A stretch of DNA of 64,000 bases from Phanerodontia chrysosporium (lineage: Eukaryota > Basidiomycota > Agaricomycetes > Polyporales > Phanerochaetaceae), in assembly GCA_001910725.1 (NCBI GenBank), contig MJGA01000018.1, forward strand, positions 186,001 to 250,000. The letters run 5' to 3'. The notes beneath the pieces were generated by a model that had not been told where the DNA came from, searched no databases, and saw only the letters and a program-made list of their open reading frames with translations. Both the position numbers and the translations under genes were made by a program. Each line of letters starts with the position of its first letter. The first letter of the stretch is position 1. Positions 10,953 through 21,657 of this stretch are shown here, piece after piece.

Positions 10953-12714
10953 GGTTGCGGTTGTGTGGGCGGGAGTGAGAGTGTGCGTTAGACGAGTTGT
11001 CTGGGGCCAGTGTATGCTCGAGCTCAGCTTATATGCGATGCGCCTGAGAGTAACCTCGCTCAAAATGCACATAGCGCGAGATGGAAGGTTTGACATTGGA
11101 AACGGCCTTCCGCCATTCTTCTGTCGAACCTAAAGATTACGGGAAGCTATCGTAAAATGGCTGTTCAAGAGGAAACAACTCACGCGCTGCAATGTCAGGG
11201 CTCCGGCAATATGTCCTTCTGCGTCGATAACGGCTGCCTCTGTTCATCCCTCTGTACACATCGAGAGGCCCGGCGTTGTTTGGAAGATAATTCGTTGAAG
11301 CGTACAGATACCCTTGATTCCGGTAGTGTGCCCTCGCACGCGCCTGGTACCAACGGTAGTGCGCGCCGTTTTGAAGCGAACTCGCATGATATCCGCAGGG
11401 TTGTCGTATGACAAAATACGCCTTCTAAATCGCAGCAGCAGCGATGTCCGTATCCTGCCTCCGGTCCTCGGTATGAAGCGGCAGTATTTGCCGTACGCAC
11501 AAGAATGCGACAAAGCGTGCATCCTGACCATGTGAGCTCGACCCTTGAGATAGGAAGCTCCGGGGGCAGGCATAAGGACCTTACCTCATGAACCCGCATC
11601 GATGTGCGTTTCGTACTTGAGCCCTTTCCAACAGGATCTCACACTGTCAGACGAGGAATGGAGGGTAATTCACTCACAATCTTCCAGGCAACTCGAGGAG
11701 GCGCATGACAGACATAGACGACCGGATCTCGTGACTGCGCAAGAGTGGATGCATGATGCTCGTGAAGAGTCTTGAGAAAGTCGAAACAGCCCAGCGACCG
11801 AATCGGAGAACATCTTGCGCAACGGGTTACCTGGAGCTACCAAACTGGCATGGATCTATGTCAATAGGGGGAGCGCGGTTGAAACTGCAGAAGCGCACAT
11901 TTTCGCGGCGCCATTGACGGCCTCCGTATCCAGATAAACGTGCTGACCTGCTCTAGCAATGGTATAGCACGGAAGAGCGGGTAGATGGCCAAGACTGAAC
12001 CTACACTGCTCGGGTTCTCGTGAAAACGCTTTCGGCAGAGCCCCAACGGACGTGGGAGTAACATAGCGCTCTCTGGCCCAATTACGCTAGTGGTCGGAGC
12101 CACCGCACGGTCGGTAGAGAAGCGTACATATCTTCTACATTTAGAAAACTTCATCAGGCGATGTATGTTCTGTGTGCAATAGGGTCTTCCGACAGCGAAC
12201 ACGCGACAAATGCCAGGTCACTTGCTTGCAAATATGGTGCGCAATTGCCTCCCACCGTGGGCATGCAGATCGAGAGCACCTACGGCAGTATGTTAGCAAG
12301 ACCGCTCTTCTCTATAAAATCATCAAGAAAACATATGAACCTGAATCTTGAGCCAGCGGTACTAGTCACGGTGTTGCAGTGCAGCAGGCGCTACTCTAAC
12401 GCCATGACCAGGGCAAGGTTGTGATGGCGATCAAGGACCCCTGGTACCACTCACCGTGACCGCGAAGACAGGAAAGGGTCTTGCGAAGCCTAGAAAGGGT
12501 CCGTGGGAGGTTCGTCGCAACTCTCACACTCTGCCAGATTGCTCTGAAAACAAGTGCATCCGACGCCGACAGGAACGAGTCTTGCCTAGAAATGGACATC
12601 GTTAGCTATCCAAGACCCAGCTCTACAAGCACGAAGCTCGTGCCAAATGTAGTATATTGCAGACGCGGAGCACTTTACGGCAAAGACACACAATGTGCAT
12701 AGCCCATCGTCTTG
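10953..12714. other. Long stretch without a confident gene
   Basis: Overlapping open frames on the minus strand at 11195-11599 and 11861-12202 have no stable splice model or known motif. They may be decayed coding sequence from the position that mirrors H3. Confidence 0.35.
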
Positions 12715-13916
12715 TTACCGCCCAATCTTTGCCAGCCAGTCATGAAGGATCGTGTTCAGCTCGTCTGCGCACTCGGACTGAATCCAGTGTCCTCCGGGGA
12801 GGCTGGCAGTTTGCAGTGTCGTGGCATACTTCTGCATTAGCGGGAGGCTAGTCGATTCGAGGCAGATGTAATCCTTCGACGCGCCAATGTATAGGACAGG
12901 GACCCTGATCGTGAAGGCTTCCTCAGGAATTTCTCGCGGGGTGTCAGCAATGCCAAGGGCACGTGAGTATTCCAGCAACGTGAGACTCACTGAGGTTGTC
13001 GTCATGATTTTCACCTGCTTGCTCGCACACGTACCACAAAAGCGAAGATGCGACTCCGTACTTGAGTAGGTCCTCCCTGATTCGTGTGTACTCCTATGAA
13101 AACAATGTCAGCATTGAGCGAAAACGGCCCTCGACACCAACATGCACCTCATCCGAAAGCCACTCCGCGCGCCCAACCAAAATCCCGTTTTTGATGCACT
13201 CGGCAGTCTTTCCGCGCTGTGCGATCCACGTCAGCCAGCACGCGGGATCCTTGGGGTACACCAGCTCCAGGAAGCTGTCGACCTGGGGAAAAAGATACGC
13301 TCAAGCGGACACGCGCGGCAGGGGACAAGCACGCACGTTGTCGCGGATGACGTCTGCGGCGTCTGCGCGCGTGAAGAATTCCCAGTACGCGTACGGATCG
13401 TATCCCGGTACGATCTCCCCCGTCTCGAGGTGCGGCGGCAGCGTCGCCGGGCGGAACCCGACTGCAAGCCATACGAGGCCCTGGAAGCGGTCCTGGTGTA
13501 GCATCGACAGCCGCGACAGCAACATGCTGCCCCTGTCACCACCAGGACGCGAGTGAGAAACGATACATGGGACCGGCCGACGAAGGAGCGCACCAGTCAT
13601 GGCCGACCCCGACGACCTGCTGCAGCCCGAGAGCGTCTAGAATGTCGATGATGTCCTGCGCCATGGCGTTCATGCGGATGGCCTTTGGATCCGTGGGCTT
13701 GGACGACTGTCCCGCACCGAGCAGGTCGGGTGCTGCGACCCCAAAGCCTCGTTCTTCGAAGTACGGCAGTTGCTTGCGCCAGTCGTATATAGTCGACGGG
13801 AAGCCGTGCAGAAAGAGGAGGGTCGGCTTGCCCGGGGTGGTTGCCGGTGTGTAGTAGACATTATAGTCGAAACCACGGGGAACGGTCACCGTGCGGCACC
13901 TAGCGGAGGTCGTCAT
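12715..13916 (-). CDS. Epoxide-hydrolase-like alpha/beta hydrolase, copy H4
   Basis: A 324-residue hydrolase in five exons: 13916-13594, 13532-13337, 13282-13148, 13093-12991, 12932-12715. Exon lengths match the other copies: 323 as in H2, 135 and 103 as in H2 and H3, 218 as in H3. Motifs are LHGFPSTIYDW, GVGHDWGS with a canonical His before the nucleophile, VYPKDPACW, YIGASKDYICLES and GGHWIQ. The ATG at 13916 is used; the open frame upstream begins with a non-ATG codon. The last intron ends in the unusual CGCGAG acceptor, which is the only one that keeps frame. It is the mirror partner of H2. Confidence 0.88.
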
Positions 13917-14333
13917 GGTCAACTGGAGCTTGTGGTCGACGACCAGCGGCCTTTATCTGACGCAGTGTAGGTCGTGCTGCGATCGTTTGTGGCAAGGTGA
14001 CGTCTCCTTGATACTGAGGCGTGGCGGCACCATCGAAACCATGCGCGATAGTAGTTTACTTGGCATCTGGGTGCGTGTGGTTGCGTCATCTGACTAGAAG
14101 GGACGTGAGGAAGAAGCGTCAGAAGAGAGCGTGCCTGTGAGAAAATCTCCCGATACGGTGATCATGCCAAAGGCTTCAGATACCCTTGACCGTGTGGCGG
14201 AACACGTCGTACGGTCGTAGCCTCGCGTAGCATCCGAAGAGGTTTATATGACATCGGGTGGTATCACGATCGCCATGATATGCAGTGAATATCGGACATG
14301 AGGGAAAGACACAAGGAAGGTCCGTCGATGCCA
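13917..14333. other. Intergenic between N2 and H4
   Basis: Promoter of H4 and 3' flank of N2. No coding sequence seen. Confidence 0.4.
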
Positions 14334-16042
14334 TCAAAAAAGTCGCGTCTCACCGAGGCCGCACACCGCAAAGTCTCCCTCAGGGACGCCGCGCGAAGCA
14401 CACTCTTTCGCGAGCAGCTTCGGAGGCTCCATAATATCTTCGGTCGTGAGTTGCCACGTTCTTCGCGGCGAATACCGTCAGTCACAATCTCATGGAGAGC
14501 CAAGGAGGAATGTGTGCTTACCCCCAGTGCATAGCGAGCGCTTTGCGTGCACGGACATCCTTGAATATACACACGCTCTCCGCTGGCGAGCAGTGCACAT
14601 CCGAGAACATCTCGCGCGGCCAATACGCGCTACGAGACCCAAGCAGGGGCTCAGCGGGCGCTTCGCGTCTAGATCAAGGCAGAGTGACGCACCCGATCGG
14701 TATCAGCGCGAGGTCGAACGGGCCGACACGCTCGCCAATCTCGCGAAACGCAGGACATACTGGCAGTGTTGCCTCATCTTCGCCGGCAAAGACCGTGCGG
14801 TAGCCCGTGTCGCCCGCGAACCACACGCTCTTCGATTCTTGGCCGGGGGTGCCTGGCATCGAGATCGCCCATGAGGCCCACAGAGTAGCGTTTCTGTCGT
14901 TTAACCCGCGTGCAGAGGTGTGCTGACATGGTGTGCAGGTCACCACAACCTCCGTGGAGACGCCCTCGGCGCCCTCCGCGGGCGCGAGAGTGAGCGAGAG
15001 TCGCCGGGCTTCCCACCAGTCGAGAAGGTGCGTGTGGGAGGCGGGGATGCCGATGGATGCGAGGTAGGGACCGTTGCCTAGCGGCATGAAAACCTGGGGC
15101 TTGTGCTTCACAAAGAGCTTCTGCAGGGTTGCGGTGTCGGTGCTGGGTTGATGGCGTCAGCAACAATCTGGAGCCGAGCCTCAGTGGAATGACGCACTGA
15201 TCGTAGTGGTTGTGCTAGCGGAAAGGCAAGAAGTCAGGCAGTGGAAGAGCAGATAGTTGTGCACATACAGATATGACGATAGCATCGACGGCAGGGAGCT
15301 CGTCGATTACACACGGTACCGCTGTTCGTGAGAGTCAAGAAAGATCTCAAAGGAGAAGCAAGGACGGCGACGCACGAGTGAATCGGACTGGGCCCATGCA
15401 TGAGAATGGCGAACACCGGTTTGAAAGCGCGGGATCGAAAAGTACGCGAGGGCCGCGCACACCGTCTGCGGGTGAAGGGAGCTCGATGAGATAGCAAGCG
15501 TGTCTATGTCCCTTAGTCAGCGGGAGAGTGCAATAAGATATTACCAAGTACACACCCAAGCCATGTCGCTTTGATCGCGTCCGGACGCATATCCGCACCC
15601 CAGGTCGGCGCCTGTACAGGAATAAGCGTGGCAATGTCCTCTGGGACCGCTGGCATCTTTCCACCCTGGCGTGTCATAATCTATGAGGGAAGGATCAGAC
15701 CGTGGGGTGTCTAGGAGGTGGGAAAATAAATACCTTCCATCCCAAGGCCTGCACGGGACTACCCAGAGGTTAGTTGCCAGTGTTAACATGCACATAACGA
15801 ACACACCGGAATGAAGGCCACGGGTTGACAAATTTCGTCCTGGTGTCGTTGGCATGGTGCGCAGGTCGCACGTCTGCCTTCTCCTGCGAGCCTGAGATGA
15901 CCTCGGAGACGGAGACGTTTGTCGCAAGTACGCTCAGCGCGGAAGCCATGGGGAACCGTGTGAATACAGAGGGAAAAGTCTTGGAAGGAACTTGGACGAG
16001 GCGGACTAAAGTCTGGAGCAGAGAGTGAAAGGCGGCGGACAT
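14334..16042 (-). CDS. NAPE-PLD-like metallo-beta-lactamase-fold hydrolase, copy N2
   Basis: A 422-residue paralogue of N1. Its nine exons (16042-15807, 15758-15734, 15680-15556, 15503-15376, 15321-15269, 15214-15198, 15142-14693, 14629-14522, 14460-14334) have exactly the same lengths as those of N1. The full ligand set is kept: [22 protein letters not shown] and ALAMHWGTW. Differences from N1 include [16 protein letters not shown] for [16 protein letters not shown] and WEARR for WDARR. No frameshift or stop is seen, so both copies are probably active. The gene is convergent in orientation with N1 across the mirror axis and precedes H4 on the same strand. A phospholipase or lactonase role other than NAPE cleavage is possible. 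Confidence 0.9.
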
Positions 16043-17340
16043 GGACAGCCGCAGCGTGGAGTTCTCAGCTTATAGCGGCAGGGCTACCACCGACGCCACC
16101 GCCGGCGGACGCGTCATCCATCCGGATGCGAAAAGTACTGCGTCTTTCCCAAAGTCGACGGCGGGGGCTTCCGAGGGCGACGACGTAGCGGATCAGTTGC
16201 CGGTGTTGGTGGCCTATCATCGCAATGTCGCCTCAGCACAGTCCACCTCTTCATGCTTGCTCAGCATCGCAGTTGGTCTGGAGAATTACTCAGAATGATA
16301 GAGGCAGAAGCGTTCAGCAATGCGGCAAGGCCGATCGACTTTCGGGACTGCAGTATCGGCGCGCGTCTGTTGGGCATGAGTGTAAGCAGCAGTGCGTAAG
16401 ACGTACGCGTACTCACGGCAAACGAAGGCGGATGTACTTTGCAGGCCGCGTAGGCCTAACGCTCGGCCGTCGACAGATCGCAGCTGGCAACGACGTAGGC
16501 CACGTCGCGAAGGGCTATGCTACAGACCTCTTCAGGATAGTCCCGACAGTGCCTAGAGTGTTAAAATTTCTTTTTTTGACCATCAGGAGAATGCCTTCCC
16601 CTACGGGAGATAGCCGACGTACCTCGTAGTCACGCTCTATGACTTACAGGGAGAACGAGCGGGTGCCGCAGTGACATATCGCATCTGCGTAAATGCTCTG
16701 CTTGCCTCGACATATCAACACAGACGTCAGCAGGGGCCACGCTGATTTACTCACTTACCTCCCCACCAGGTCCGCACCATAGAGCGCACATTATGTCTCC
16801 CTTCTCCTTTACGACAGTAACAGGAGGTGAAGAGAGTGCAGCACAGAACCGCATCTGCATTTTCTTCTCATTCGAGGAAGAGGAACCGGGTCCGGGAAAT
16901 CAGACAAAAGAGGAAGGTGCACGTGGATACAGACGCCTCATGCCGCGGTGGCGAAAGCGCGGGTCCTCGACCTTCCAACTTTAACCTCGTCCACCTTCAT
17001 GACCTCGCAACTCAACCAGCTCGTGGTACAGCAACCATATATCGGGTACCCGCAAATGAATGGGTGTGATTGAAATACCAGGCTGGTTTGACCTTTTCGT
17101 CGATAGCATGAAAGGATTTGGCAACTGCGACTATGTCACTGGCGCAGAGCAGAGATCTACGGATGACGACAATGCAGATTCGCTGGCATATCTGGTTGCC
17201 ACAAAAGGACTTTAAACGCGGTCCATAGCCTGAAGAGACTTTGTGCGACGGTGCCAGCGAGCCAAGGCGTTCTACACGCTGCGGTACGTTGCAGCCTCCG
17301 GTTGGTCTCTCGCAAGTCAAGGCCTCCGGGCTGCCTCGTC
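16043..17340. other. Intergenic between N2 and X2
   Basis: No gene seen. From about 17220 the sequence is similar to the minus strand of 2310-2400, an upstream extension of the X promoter duplication. Confidence 0.4.
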
Positions 17341-17402
17341 CATGACGACATGTGAGGTGAGCATGTTCTTCCTCCTATGATGTAGTTGAGACTCATACGC
17401 GA
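17341..17402 (+). promoter_or_regulatory. Conserved upstream block of X2
   Basis: Contains ACGACATGTGAGGTGAGCATG and GATGTAGTTGAGACTCAT, almost identical to the minus-strand block at 2251-2307. GTACTTAAG follows at 17455, 140 bases before the ATG. Confidence 0.5.
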
Positions 17403-17602
17403 ATGATGTTCCCCTTCTAGGTGCATAGCTTCGCAGTCGCAGCGGTGGCGGCCAGTACTTAAGCCTGCGTCCGAGCTGTGGGACTGGTCATCAGCTCACT
17501 CACCCTCTTCTCTTCTCCTCTACACCACCGTCGGCGGCGGCCTCTCGGAAACCTTCAAGAACCCCTCGAAAAAGCTTCACTACAGTTAGCAATATCTTCG
17601 AC

Positions 17603-18507
17603 ATGGCCGCCATCACCATCGCACCTTCCACTCCCGAGGCTGAGATCTTCGCCAAGCTCGGACAGTTCACCTTCCAAAAGGACACCTTCGTCACTCCTCC
17701 AGATTCACCACTGTCTTCCGTCGAGCTTTCCCTCTCCTCGTTCCCCGACTCGATCTCGGAGGAGTTCGAGTACCAGCATCAAGACCCACACTATCTCCCC
17801 GAGTCACACTCGTCGGAGTATAGCAAGCCCATCTTCTACCTTCCACCGCTCGTGTCTCTTCCCATGCACGCACTTCGCATCCTCGAACCCATGGGTAGCT
17901 TCCAGCCTTACAAAGTCTACGAGCCCGACTTTGCCGCGGCGACACTTGCACTGCACCGGGCGTTGCACCACTTTCAACCAGTGACGGAGGACACGGCCGA
18001 GACGCCTTTCGAGGAGGCATTCAACTGGGACGAGCTGCATCTCCCGGAGTCGGCGGAGCGCGAGTGGTACGCGACGGTGACTTACAGCAAGGCACGGGAT
18101 GGCAGCAGTAGCGATGGTGCGTTCGCTCCTGCGCCTGCGACGTGCGATCTAACATGGTTCCCAGCTCTGTATGAGTCGGACAGGCAGGCGCACGACGAGG
18201 CCGTGCTCAAGGGCGGGGTACGCCTCCACACTCACATTCTGTTCAAGCTTGCTAACGCTCCCTTTAGCTCATCCTGTTCTGGGACAGCGCCCCGCATGCA
18301 GTGACGGGCGTGCGCACCACGGTGTGCATCTGGCGGTCGCGCGCGCACGCGATCGCGACACATTCGGGCCCGCACCACATCCGCGCGCTTCGCCGCCTCC
18401 TCAAGACCCATGAACGCTATGACACCCGTCGGTACCGCCTGCGGAAAGTACGCGGAGAGAGCATGCTGCGCGTGGAGAGCTACGACAATGGCGATGAGGA
18501 TTGGTGA
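17603..18507 (+). CDS. UPF0643-like fungal protein, copy X2
   Basis: A 268-residue paralogue with exons 17603-18116, 18165-18217 and 18268-18507. It is very close to X1 and X4. It differs in the N-terminal segment (PEAEIFAKLGQF for PEFNVFAKLGQF), a feature shared with X3. The C-terminus is conserved: FWDSAPHAVTGVRTTVCIW, then SGPHHIRALRRLLKTHERYD, ending GDEDW. The 5' leader, including the TTCGAAAA-type run just before the ATG, is also shared with X1 and X4. Function unknown; the UPF0643 assignment is from memory. It is the mirror partner of X1. Confidence 0.85.
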
Positions 18508-19270
18508 AGGGTCCGGAGGTTGCGTAGATCCAGGCGGACGAGTTGAGCGGGTCTCCTCTTCGCTGTTATACCTATTGCTCTGGCGTTACGACTACTTACC
18601 TTGTATAATGCTTACTCTACTATCTCTTATTCATCGTTTGTCAGCCCCTACAATGACCTGAGGCTAATTATGCGCGCTGAGTCGTTACTGGTCTTTCTCG
18701 TGCCGCAGCAACCGAACCATATCGCAGCTTCAGATCATGGCAATGATGCGCAGATACTACCGCCTCTGAAGGAGATCTCGACATTGCAAAGGGACCTGCG
18801 GAGGCTCCAAAGGTCCTCCGGCGAGGAGAGAGCCCGATGGATACCAAGGCTTGCGCTGACGTGTGGGTGCCTTACACAGCCTACAAGAAGATCAGAGCAA
18901 ACTGCCTGCTGCTGGGGAGTCGTCTTCGTTAACGCAAGCCACGGTGCCTTGTGGAAAAGATCTAAATTCAAAACGCATGAGGGCCGTCTGGATGGAGAAG
19001 ACGCGTCTCGCTCAACCACCACAGGCTTTATGGTGTAGCAAGCTGGCCGACAATCTCAATTGCAGACCATATGGCATGTGCGTCCCGCCGATGCCGCCAT
19101 GTCAGTACAGCCGCTGCCACTGTCAGCAGGTATGTACAACTGGGTACAGGCACGGCGACAAATGTTACACGCGTACCTCATCATTCAATACTCCGCTTTC
19201 TTGGCGGTGACAGGGATAGCGTGCGGACATGCACCAAGACTCTGTCGCGCCATGCAGTCGAGCGCTGTTG
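18508..19270. other. Intergenic after X2
   Basis: 3' flank of X2. Only short frames without motifs. Confidence 0.4.
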
Positions 19271-19790
19271 AGACCGTATAAATGGGGGGCTTCCCGGTAC
19301 CATTGGTCTCATGAATAGAAGCAGAGTCCTCTATAATCACTAGCAATATCAACACAGCCCTGCTTGGACAGTGGGAGGTCGACCAGCCGAGGGTCAACAC
19401 CAGCTTCAGTGTTTTTGAAGACTCGCAAAATAACAAAAAGCTTACCATTCAACAGATCGATAGTCAGGTCATCCGCATCTGTAATATACCCGCCTACATA
19501 TTTTGTCGAGGCCTTTGTATCCATTTCCGTATGGTCTGGAGTACACGTATGGTTTCGCGGCAGAGAAATGCGACGCGTGATTGGACGGCTCGGCATTCGC
19601 CGGCAGGTCCTCGTGGCGCCCACCGTGATCGACGACTTCATCCCAAACCATCTCAAACCTCCCACTGCCCAGAAAGATATTCTGCAGAGAGACGAATCTG
19701 GTATCGGTTCTTGATGATGGGTACTCTCTCCAGGACATGAGGTAGTAGTAGAAGCCAGAAAGGTATGTCATCGGCGTAGAATATCAATTT
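19271..19790 (-). pseudogene. Possible remnant related to the gene at 26199
   Basis: Minus-strand frames switch within this stretch. One reads VWDEVVDHGG followed further on by FSAAK and GYKGLDK, which loosely parallels VWKNVNNGG, GFTPK and YKGYQ of the gene at 26199-27420. Another frame gives DADDLTIDLLNG. I could not build an intact gene with a start codon, so this is either a degraded paralogue or a gene whose exons I cannot place. Confidence 0.25.
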
Positions 19791-20190
19791 ACGCCATGTG
19801 AGCACTGACGGATGACGACAGTGCAAGCCGAAGTCTTGCTGGCCTGACTTATCTTACGTCGGGACTGTCCCTCAACACATCTTGCGTCCTGCAGAACCAC
19901 CCAAGTCCATGTCAACGACACGCTTCTGCTTTTGAGGGCCTCTGTCGGGCTGAGTCGTGTCGATGACGGCATCCTAGGTGAGCACGGTTCGCTTGCTGTG
20001 ATGTGGTTGAGTCTCATGTGGCGAAGTCTCGGCGAGGGTACATTCGAGGATCCAGCTGTGGCGGGCAGTACTTAAGCCCTGCACTCGGGCTGCAGGACAG
20101 GTCATCGGCTCACTCGATCGCTTCTCTCATCCCCAACGTCTCCACCAGCGGCCTTCAAACTACCTCGCCACACCCAGCTGCACACTCTTC
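19791..20190 (+). promoter_or_regulatory. Upstream region of X3 with conserved block
   Basis: GGTGAGCACG and GATGTGGTTGAGTCTCAT at 19976-20018 match the blocks of X1 and X2, more weakly. GTACTTAAG lies at 20068-20076, 115 bases before the ATG. Confidence 0.45.
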
Positions 20191-21101
20191 ATGGCTACCA
20201 TTCCCATTGCTCCTTCAACTCCCGAGGCCGAGATCTTCGCCAAGCTCAGACAGTTCACCTTCCAAAAGGACACCTTCGTCACTCCTCCAGACTCGCCGCT
20301 GTCCTCCGTCGAGCTTTCCCTCTCCTCGTTCCCCGACTCGATCTCGGAGGAGTACGAGTACCAGCACCAAGACCCACACTACCTCCCCGAGTCACACTCG
20401 TCGGAGTACAGCAAGCCCATCTTCTACCTTCCGCCGCTCGTGTCTCTTCCCATGCACGCGCTTCGCATCCTCGAGCCCATGGGTAGCTTCCAGCCTTACA
20501 AGGTTTACGAGCCCGACTTTGCCGCGGCGACGCTCGCACTGCACCGGGCGTTGCACCACTTCCAGCCAGTGACGGAGGACACGGCCGGGACACCGTTCGA
20601 GAAGGCGTTCAACTGGGATGAGCTGTACCTCCCGGAGTCGACGGAGCGCGAGTGGTACGCGGCGGTGACGTACAGTAAAGCGCGAGACATTAGTTTCAGT
20701 GACGGTACGCTCTCAGCCATCATCTATCACGGAATTTACGCCCTAACAAAGCTTCTAGCGCTGTATGACACAGATAGACAAGCTCACGACGAAGCTGTAC
20801 GCAAGGGCGGGGTACGCGCCTTCACGTTTTCGCTCTCCCGAAGCTGACTTTTCCGTTACAGCTTATACTCTTCTGGGACAGCGCGCCGTATCCAGTAACG
20901 GGCGTGCGTACGACAACCTGCATTTGGCGATCGCGCGCACACGCCATCGCCGCGCACTCGGGCCCACATCACATTCGTGCGCTGCGGCGCGTCCTGAAAA
21001 CGCACGAACGCTACGAGACGCGCCGGTACCGCTTGCGTAAGGTGCGGGGCGAGCGCACGCTGCGCGTGGAGAGCTACGACAATGGCGATGGCGAGTGGTA
21101 G
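20191..21101 (+). CDS. UPF0643-like fungal protein, copy X3
   Basis: A 268-residue paralogue in exons 20191-20704, 20759-20811 and 20862-21101, with exon lengths 514, 53 and 240 exactly as in the other copies. It is the most divergent copy: start MATIPIAPSTPEAEIF, EKAFNWDELYLPEST, FWDSAPYPVTGV, TTTCIW and a GDGEW end. Its first intron has diverged in sequence, with a CTAAC branch site and CTTCTAG acceptor, while the flanking exons stay in register. That proves the intron in all four copies. Its 5' leader is not similar to those of the others, which fixes the start codon. Confidence 0.86.
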
Positions 21102-21657
21102 AAGGATGCAATGCAGCTTGTGGCTGAGTCGAGCAGGACTCCTCACCACTCTTGGTTCTGCGTTCACGTTCCTTATGTTCCTAACCCTGGTCCTACTGAC
21201 TGTTCCTTTATTTATCATAATTATCATCATAGATCTCGGATACGTGCAACCCGCCAGCTCTTAACACCTTCATTGCTTCTATTACAACCAGAAGGATTGA
21301 CCATGGGCTCCCGCACTGTAGACGAGCCATGCGTGTCGAAGGCAAGTCTGCTGGATGCGCGCCGAGGCGAGGAATCCCCGCGATTCTACAGCACGTTTCC
21401 AATGCAAATCTGAGCTTCCAGCGATCGCAGCATACCGCAGGTGATCTATCAATCGTTCACCACTTGCTCTCCGATGTTCCGCTTCGTTCTCTGATGCGCA
21501 CAGGGATGCCTGATGTTCATTTCAGGGATCGGCGCTGTCCCAGCGCTGATCCACGTGCACCCGTCCTCTCTTTGTTTAAATTTGTCTCACTGACCAAAGC
21601 ATCTGCGCAACCCGTCTCCCTCACGCCAGCGCCGCGGTGTTCTGCGGGGTACTCAGC
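21102..21657. other. Intergenic after X3
   Basis: No gene seen. It probably contains the promoter of the membrane protein starting at 21658. Confidence 0.4.

Larger units (their letters stand above)
12715..18507 (-). repeat. Right arm of large gene-scale inverted duplication
   Basis: Order on the minus strand X, N, H, mirroring 1141-7112 about an axis near 9.9 kb. See the left-arm entry for the shared exon structure. Confidence 0.85.

Noticed and set aside
13594..13922. Start of H4 at 13922
   Set aside because: That codon is TTG; the first ATG is at 13916 and fits the start position of the other copies.
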